The notes under the pieces were generated by a model that did not search any database, had not been told where the DNA came from, and saw only the letters and a program-made list of their open reading frames with translations. From the NCBI RefSeq assembly GCF_034190915.1, contig NW_026947509.1, positions 35,658,767 to 35,722,766 of the forward strand: a stretch of 64,000 bases of DNA, written 5' to 3'. A program made the translations under genes and the position numbers. Positions 58,296-64,000 of this stretch are shown here, piece by piece. The DNA comes from Cavia porcellus (lineage: Eukaryota > Chordata > Mammalia > Rodentia > Caviidae). The first letter of the stretch is position 1. Each line of letters starts with the position of its first letter.

Positions 58296-58560
58296 CAGGT
58301 TGAGTATCCCTTACCCAAAATCCATGGGCATAGAAGTGTTTTGGATTTTTTGGGAATATTTATGAATGGTAGTTAGAAAATTTGGAGATAAGACCAAATG
58401 CTAGAGAGGAAATTCGTTGATGTTTCATTTCCACCTTTTACACATAGCCTTGTACACATAATCTTATACAATATTTAATTTTTTTTTGGTGTTTTGACTG
58501 AACCATTGCATGAGGTCATGTGTGGAATTTTTCACTTATGATATCATCTCAGTGCTCAAA
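58296..58560 (+). mobile_element. Tigger/pogo-type non-autonomous DNA transposon
   Basis: The start CAGGTTGAGTATCCCTTACC, then GAAGTGTTTTGGATTTTTTG and CACATAGCCTTGTACACATA, correspond to a common mammalian Tigger-derived element. The far terminal inverted repeat is missing, so the copy is truncated. Confidence 0.65.
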
Positions 58561-58567
58561 AAGTATT

Positions 58568-58970
58568 TGTTTGCATTTTTTTAAAAGAGGATGAAACAGA
58601 ATAGAACCAATCAAAACAAACCAATGTAAAAAATATGGGACTTCAAAACATTATGAGATCAATAATCATTACTATAATGCCTTTTGATGTCTTCAGAATA
58701 GCTGCAGATAACTTCAGATGTAAAAATCAAACAGAACAGAATAGAAACAATAAAAACAAAACAATGGATGCAATAAAGGACTTCAAAAACAAGCCAGTAG
58801 TAAATCCAAAATTGCTGCCATAATATATCTTGTTATCTCATAGCTGCTCATGCCATCAGATTTGACATAATCAAACAAAAGACAATAAAACCCAACCCAA
58901 CAAACAATGGAAAAATATAAGACTTCTAAAACAAGACCACAGGGAATCAACAATGGCTGCAGCCCTCAGA
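58568..58970 (-). mobile_element. 5'-truncated relative of the HAL1-like element (three tandem units)
   Basis: After a T7 run (the tail on the other strand) and AAAAGAGGATGAAAC, about three units of the same 150-bp repeat as at 8968-10060 follow. Key words are GACTTCAAAACATTATGAG, GGACTTCAAAAACAAGCCAG and CTTCTAAAACAAGACCACAG, each preceded by a CAAAACAA block and followed by a TCTTGTTATCTCATAGCTG-like block. It breaks off near CAATGGCTGC at 58960. It shares the 3' junction with the long copy. Confidence 0.72.
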
Positions 58971-59249
58971 AGGAGATCCCCCCTAAATGTCACACTGCGT
59001 ACTGCTGTCCTCTGAACCCATGATCAGACCACTGGTCCTAGTCCTGCAATGTTAGTGAAACACCAAAGCACCACAGGCATCCAGTTGCACTTCACCTCCA
59101 TAGCTATCATCACAGCCTGGTTTCTCCAGGCTCTTATGGCAGGGATGGGGGTGTGGTGTGGTGGGTGATGGTCCTTCTTGTTTGCCAGCCTGCACTGGAA
59201 GGGGCTGGGGTCTGGCTGTTCCAGTCTGGAGGTGACGCATTGTTTGCAG
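58971..59249. other. Unassigned sequence between the HAL1-like copy and the right L1 half
   Basis: Moderately GC-rich sequence with a purine-rich segment (GATGGGGGTGTGGTGTGG). I see no recognisable element. It may be part of an inserted element or of the interrupted L1. Confidence 0.5.
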
Positions 59250-59530
59250 TTTTGATTTCAGTTCTCCCTGTGAGCACCTACAGAGTAGAATGACTGGGTC
59301 ATGTGATAATTGAGGTTTGGCTGTTCTGAGGAGCTGCCAGACTGACTTTTACAGCTGCCAGGTCATTTTACCTTGCCATTGGTAATGTACGAGTGTTCTA
59401 ACTTCTCCACATGCTAACCAATAATTATCGTTGCTATTACTATTATCATTTGATTCTTGCCCTCTGAGCATGTCTGAGGTGGCATCTGACTGTGGTTTTG
59501 ATAACCATTTCGGTGAAGACTAATGATTTC
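59250..59530 (-). mobile_element. Antisense old L1 fragment, right half
   Basis: GACTGGGTCATGTGATAATT, GAGGAGCTGCCAGACTGACT and GGTAATGTACGAGTGTTCTA are the complement of the L1 region that follows the block at 57940-58292. The two halves were one insertion. Confidence 0.7.
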
Positions 59531-59931
59531 ATAGCCAGGGCAGGTCTTGGTTACAGGGCAGGGGAAAATGGCAGACACCGCTTTGTTGAGTTGTGTAAGA
59601 GCGGAGGCTCTGGGGAGTTCCGGATGCCTTGCTTTTGGTGATTCAGTTTGCCTGGGCTGCTTTGAACAGCTAGTTCAGATCCACGATATCTACTTAGCCC
59701 CAGCCCCAAGTTATCATTCACCTGAAAGTCTTTTTCGCTTCTAAGGAATGTGTTTTACTTGTTTTGTTTTTAAGGAAAGTGAGATAAGACATATTGAAAG
59801 AAGATGCTTTGCTAATTTTGCCTTGGTCCTGAACTGTCCAGGAATCTGCCCCCTGTATGGTGAAGGAATGACCACCACGCCTAACATCTGTCATGAACTG
59901 TTGCATAGATTCCTTCCACCAGAGTGCCTTT

Positions 59932-60045
59932 CTTTTTCTTTCTTTCTTTCTTTTTTTTTTTTTTTACTGGTACCAGGGATCGAACTCACGACCACATGCC
60001 TGCAAGGCAGGTGCTTATGCCAGTGAGCTAAATCCCCAGCCCCTG
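59932..60045 (-). mobile_element. ID-type SINE
   Basis: A CTTT-rich tail precedes GGTACCAGGGATCGAACTCA, GCAAGGCAGGTGCTTATGCC and GAGCTAAATCCCCAGCCCC. The 11-bp target duplication AGAGTGCCTTT is perfect, at 59921-59931 and 60046-60056. Confidence 0.93.
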
Positions 60046-60056
60046 AGAGTGCCTTT

Positions 60057-60781
60057 TCTTGTATTTAAGAATAATCCCAAGAAACTTGGCCTCAACTCAC
60101 ACGTCTGTTACTCATTGGCAACAGGGGGATTATTCTGTGCTCAACTTCCTTTCACATAATGGGCATTTGGAGGCCAACATCAACATTTAATTGAGCCACA
60201 GGCATTAGTGCTTTCCAAGTTCAAAATAGAGGAGAGTTTCTGGTTTAATGATGATTCTGTGGAAAAACAGGATATTTCCAAGTCAATAAGGAAGGGGAGA
60301 AGCTGACTCCAGAAGGGAAGGAGAAAGCTCTCCCTGGAATACAATAGCTGCTTAGGGATGGATAAAGCAAGCAAAGATACTGCCTGCCCTCTTGGGCCGG
60401 CGCCATGAGCACAGTGGCTTCTTCTCTATGACTGTAGTTGGTTTCCACACAATTTCTGGGCAGAACATTTGAGCTGTTTTGCAAAATCTCAGCCTGAAGT
60501 GGTTATGTGATCTGTGCAGTGGGATGTCATTTAGGGCTCAAATGTAGAGACAAGAGCTCTGAGGGTTCTGGCTTGAAGTTTTCCAGGGAATCAGGCAATG
60601 TGAAATGTTCCAGAACTCTAAAGGACTCAAAGGTCATTAATTATATAGGACATTGCAATTGTCATTTACATAGTTTATTTATTTATTTTTTGCAGTCACA
60701 ATTTTTAGAAACACTGAAGCAAAGGAACAGAGCAAATACTTGTAGTGGCTTAGAGGGCACCATTTATACACTCCACCAAAA
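60057..60781 (+). other. DNER: Intron 5 of DNER, stretch between SINE groups
   Basis: Apparently unique sequence with no gene or repeat that I can name, apart from a short TTTA repeat near 60674-60690. Confidence 0.75.
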
Positions 60782-60793
60782 ATTATGGATCTG

Positions 60794-60879
60794 GGGGCTT
60801 GGGATATAGCTCAGTGGCACAAGTGTCTGCCTGGCAAGCACAAGGTTCTGAGGTTGTGATCCCTGATACCCCCCGCCCC
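60794..60879 (+). mobile_element. ID-type SINE, second subtype, sense
   Basis: GGGGCTTGGGATATAGCTCA, AGTGTCTGCCTGGCAAGCAC and GTTGTGATCCCTGATACCCC. Its tail is C-rich rather than A-rich. The 12-bp target duplication ATTATGGATCTG is perfect, at 60782-60793 and 60880-60891. Confidence 0.93.
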
Positions 60880-60901
60880 ATTATGGATCTGCTTTTATTT
60901 C

Positions 60902-60902
<1 letters not shown>

Positions 60903-60971
<69 letters not shown>

Positions 60972-61026
60972 TTCCTTCCTTCATTGGTTTCCTTCCTTCC
61001 TTTCTTCCTTCCTTTCTTCCTTCCTT
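60903..61026. repeat. CTTT/CTTC microsatellite
   Basis: About 15 CTTT units followed by CCTT-type units with short interruptions. The tract is pure pyrimidine over long stretches, so it can form H-DNA and is likely highly variable in length. Confidence 0.95.
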
Positions 61027-61104
61027 CGTTGGTGCCGGGGATCGAACTCATGACCTAGCACTTGCCAGGCAGGCACTTGTGCCACTAAGCTAAATCCCTG
61101 GCCC
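60903..61104 (-). mobile_element. ID-type SINE with an expanded CTTT/CTTC tail
   Basis: A pyrimidine microsatellite of about 120 bp (CTTT, then CTTC) at 60903-61026 leads into the ID body (GGTGCCGGGGATCGAACTCA, GACCTAGCACTTGCCAGGCA, GCTAAATCCCTGGCC). The target duplication is TGCTTTTATTTCT at 60890-60902 and TGCCTTTATTTCT at 61105-61117, with one mismatch. The microsatellite is the expanded A-rich tail read on the opposite strand. Confidence 0.9.
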
Positions 61105-61144
61105 TGCCTTTATTTCTTTGTCTGTACTGGCCTCAGAGATTTTT

Positions 61145-61248
61145 TCTTTTCTTTTCCTTTTTTTTGGGCGGGGGGTACCAGGGATTGAACTCACGACTGT
61201 GTGCTTGCAAGGCAGGTGTTTATGCTGCTGAGCTAAATCCCCAGCCCT
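61145..61248 (-). mobile_element. ID-type SINE, main subtype
   Basis: GGTACCAGGGATTGAACTCA, CTTGCAAGGCAGGTGTTTAT and GAGCTAAATCCCCAGCCC follow a T/C tail with a G-rich interruption. The 9-bp duplication GAGATTTTT lies at 61136-61144 and 61249-61257. Confidence 0.9.
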
Positions 61249-61257
61249 GAGATTTTT

Positions 61258-62677
61258 GTTTTTCTCTTCATTCTACCTCCACATTGTAATTCAATGAATA
61301 CTTACTTTAGTATGCCTTTTCTTTCCTACTAACCTTTTTCATCTCTATACAGGCATTATTTATGATATTTTACTTTTATGTTTTGTTCCTGTGTAATTTT
61401 TTGGCCTCAGCTTGGTTTTATGTACCTTTTATGTGAGTGCTGGAAAGTGGAGGTACAGTGGGTGTGAATAGTACAGAGTTGAATTACATCATACAAGTTA
61501 GGCAAATTAAAGGTTGATGCAAGAAGTATTTCTGTTCAGTGGAAAGTAAACTATTAAAAAAAAAAGAATGAGTTAAATGTTAGCAAAGCACCCAATGAAG
61601 TGATGATAAAAATAATCTGCTGGGGAAGCTTCACAGGAGTCCTGAATGGATAAGAAGTCTTAGGCAAGATGATGCATGAGAAACGAGGACCAGGCTTGGG
61701 CTGGAACCATGGAAGGAAGAAACGGGTCTTGGGCACACATAGTGGGAACTTGTGGTGGAATCTCGTCATTTTCTCCAAACTTGAACTATTTTTGTTGATT
61801 TTTCAATCAAAGTTTGTTCTTCTATTGTTAAGATTTCTCCACATATGGTAGATATGGGGGGTTTAAAAAAAATGGTGTGGAATCTAAAATCAGAAAAAGG
61901 GGCCAAATTTGACTTTTGCCTAAGGAGCTTTTTCAAGCTGCTAAAATAAATGAAAATGTGAGAAGTACAGGCTTCCATATTTAGATTAGCAAAATATCAC
62001 ACGTCGGAGGCATTTTGCAGTTTAATCAAGTAGCCTATGTTACAGGTAGCTGAATTTAAATTGAGGATGCCAGTGAGGCATCAGTTGCACTGTCTGTTCT
62101 GTATATCGTCCACGTGTCATGGGCCTGCGACATGGACCTTGTCTCCACCCAGTTACTGGAAAGGAGTATGAAGGATTCAGGGAATTACTTGACACAGTTT
62201 CAGTAAGGGTTGGGGTTTAAAAATGTTTAGCTTTGTTTTCATCAGCACGTAAAGATTATTTTGGCTGCCGACTAGGAGAGAGAAGCCAAAGCAACAGCAA
62301 GTGTCTGTGCTTTTTAAAGAGCGCCCTCCTGGACCTCTGTTGGGTCCAGGTGAAGTCCAGGGCTTCCGCATGTGTATGAACCAGTATGAAGCTGTGTGCA
62401 CGCCGTATTTGGGGGTAGCAGTGAGATTTCTAGGTCTGATTGCAGCATAGCACTGAAATCACATCACTGAACCCCTTGGCACGCAGTTCCCTCATCCAGT
62501 GATGGCAGTGATGAAAATGTGCAGATGCAGAGCTGTGGCGTATAGAAAGTCTTTGGTAGCCCAAATCAGTGTAGGTGCTGAGAAAAAAGTCTTCATGGAA
62601 ATCAAAGTGTGTTTCATATGTGGAAACATTTTGTAGTATTTCACTAATCAAAGGTGACATGTATGATATGCAGGTAT
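61258..62677 (+). other. DNER: Intron 5 of DNER, stretch before repeat copy B
   Basis: Apparently unique, mostly AT-rich sequence. I see no exon, RNA gene or identifiable repeat. Confidence 0.75.
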
Positions 62678-63525
62678 TATGGTTTGATAACTAGTGGTCA
62701 ACTTAACGCCAGCTGGATTACATCAGCATGCATTGAGAGAAGATGCTCCACCTGAGGAGGGTTGCCAGGATAAATAGGTGGAGAAGAAGAGAGGTGTGGA
62801 GAGGGATTGAGGTGTTAAGGAGGCATTATGGGTTCTCCTATGAGTTGCTGTCTGAGCTGTTGGTTCTCCTGGAGAAGCTTTGGTCTTCACATCAAGCATT
62901 GCTTCCTGGCTCCGGAGGAGAAGACATGTGCTGCCTGGTCTCCAGGATGAACTTGTCACGCTGCTTCCTGGCACGTACCCGACTGTGCTTGTCGGAGGAG
63001 GAGCACGGGGCCTCCGTGTTGCTGAGGACAGCTGTGGTTCCTTTCAGGACAGCCCCGCTCTTTGTTGTGAGTGTGACTTCTCAGCTCCAGTGTAGAACCC
63101 TCATCCCACTAGCACAGCTCCTTCATCCTGCTGGCATGGACTTTCTGGCTTCCACCGCTGACCCTTAGGTCTTCCCGGCACGAATCTGTAAAAGAGACTG
63201 GCGTGAGTCTTTCTTGTGGGTCCTGGACTTCCAGTTGGACTCATGGAGGCAATGTCCTAACCTCTGGGTTTTCTATCTGGACTCATGTGGGACATTGCCG
63301 TGGATCTTTTTCGTTTTTATCGGTACCAGGGATCGAACTCACGACTGCCTGCTTGCAAGGCAGGTGCTTATGCCGCTGAGCTAAATCCCCAGCCCCCGGG
63401 TTTAGACTCTTGACTAATTAATCTATGTCATTGGTGTTGCGGATAGATTTCCTGCATTCTCCTGTGTTAACTTCTGGTGACCATTATAAAAATATTATAA
63501 ACTCCATGTCCTGATCTGAATTGTT
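62678..63525 (+). mobile_element. Unassigned 0.8-kb interspersed repeat, copy B
   Basis: Homologous to 1755-2550 (there on the minus strand) from about ACTAGTGGTCAACTTA to the TGACCATTATAAAAATATTA end. A plus-strand open frame at 62743-63168 (141 codons) overlaps it and shares a short peptide with copy A (LLPGSGGEDMCC against LLPGSGGEDVCC). Copy A has stops elsewhere, so I do not call it a gene. An ID SINE interrupts it at 63308-63397. Confidence 0.75.
63308..63397 (-). mobile_element. ID-type SINE, main subtype, inside repeat copy B
   Basis: TTTTTATCGGTACCAGGGAT, CGACTGCCTGCTTGCAAGGC and CTGAGCTAAATCCCCAGCCC. No clear target duplication, and a short tail. It is absent from copy A of the host repeat, so it inserted after the two copies separated. 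Confidence 0.9.
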
Positions 63526-64000
63526 GTCTGTGTACAACCCCAGGATGACTACAACAGCAGGTGACTGAAAGCGACCTCTGTTGCTTGCACCCTGTGAACT
63601 TTGTTGAACTTGACATCTCCCCTATTATCTGGGGAGATTTTGCTTTCATTCATTCTCCATTGAATGATTCAGGGTGCTTCTGGTGAACATAACTGACTTT
63701 ACCTGACCTCATTGGAAAGTATTTGGGGTTAGGCTTGGGTTTAATTTACTTCTCAGCGTGCTGATTCTAAGTTAATTAATGGGAGAAAGTAGACATTTGA
63801 ATTTCTGTGTATGAGTTACCAGCATGTGCTCCATTTGCTGGCATTTGTTTTTTCTGAAATCTGTGCTGTGACAAGAGTTGGTGCTACTGGCTAGGGAAAA
63901 AGTACAAAAAAATAGTATGTGGGCTTCCTTAAAAAAAAAAAATGACCATAGTTACCTGCCAGGAGTAATTGTGAAAGATAATTTTAAAAAGCTATTATGA
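63526..64000 (+). other. DNER: Intron 5 of DNER, end of window
   Basis: AT-rich unique-looking sequence with an 11-base A run near 63931. The next DNER exon is not reached. Confidence 0.8.

Larger units (their letters stand above)
1..64000 (+). other. DNER: DNER gene, internal segment (exons 2-5 and flanking introns)
   Basis: The whole window lies inside one gene. The four exons below join in frame into a protein stretch that I recognise as DNER, a single-pass neuronal membrane protein with ten EGF-like repeats. From knowledge of the family, DNER is a non-canonical Notch ligand at dendrites and cell bodies, acts in neuron-glia signalling (Bergmann glia), and is about 737 residues long in human. 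The window holds roughly residues 93-330. Introns 2, 3 and 4 measure 6,272, 2,139 and 28,257 bp; introns 1 and 5 run off the window. No promoter, start codon, stop codon or 3' UTR of the gene is present, so regulation from its own promoter cannot be judged here. Confidence 0.95.

Noticed and set aside
60800..61250. tRNA genes, suggested by A-box and B-box words in several places
   Set aside because: The sequences are ID SINEs: they have A-rich tails and target duplications and do not fold into an intact tRNA cloverleaf.
62743..63168. 141-codon frame in repeat copy B
   Set aside because: Not called as a gene. The homologous copy A does not keep it open, and the resemblance is limited to a short peptide.
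1..64000. CRISPR arrays, operons, prophage or other bacterial systems
   Set aside because: Introns with GT-AG splice sites, SINEs and LINEs show that this is mammalian nuclear DNA. The regular repeats found are tandem retroelement units and microsatellites without spacers.

Overview
This window is mammalian genomic DNA carrying an internal part of one protein-coding gene, DNER (Delta/Notch-like EGF repeat-containing receptor), on the + strand. Four coding exons (exons 2-5 if the first exon, with the signal peptide and first EGF domain, lies upstream) sit at 8240-8545, 14818-14912, 17052-17218 and 45476-45621. All have AG acceptors and GT donors, and the splice phases match from exon to exon (0, 2, 1, 0). 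Together they encode 238 codons: the second EGF domain, the Ser/Thr/Pro-rich linker, the N-glycosylated non-EGF segment, and the start of the third EGF domain. Neither the start nor the stop codon is in the window. The next exon, which should complete EGF domain 3, was not found before position 64000.

The interspersed repeats point to a rodent outside the mouse/rat family. They include B1 and B1-ID composite SINEs and many short tRNA-derived ID-type SINEs whose 3' end reads GATAAAAAGGAAAAAGAC before the A-rich tail. That ID form best fits the ID-like element I know from geomyoid rodents (kangaroo rats, pocket mice, gophers). The assignment rests on memory, not on a database search.

Layout: 1-8239 is the end of intron 1, with old DNA-transposon and L1 relics, a copy of an unassigned 0.8-kb repeat, a TG-rich tract and a 79-bp tandem duplication. 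Intron 2 (8546-14817) is dominated by a 3.5-kb antisense LINE-1-derived element that has a 5' UTR and ORF1 but no recognisable ORF2. It ends in about seven degenerate 150-bp tandem units, so it looks like a half-LINE (HAL1-type) element. Intron 3 (14913-17051) is short and has a small GC-rich patch. Intron 4 (17219-45475) is 28 kb of mostly old repeats, with AT-rich stretches that could be conserved non-coding sequence. Intron 5 (45622-64000) has a dense SINE cluster, a nested L1/Tigger/HAL1-like block and a second copy of the unassigned 0.8-kb repeat.

I see no second gene, structural RNA gene, CRISPR array or CpG island. Open frames outside the four exons have no recognisable protein family and mostly fall in simple repeats or transposon relics. 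The best candidate for something not well described is the ORF1-only element with a tandem-repeated 3' region, which has a 5'-truncated relative 46 kb away with the same 3' end.
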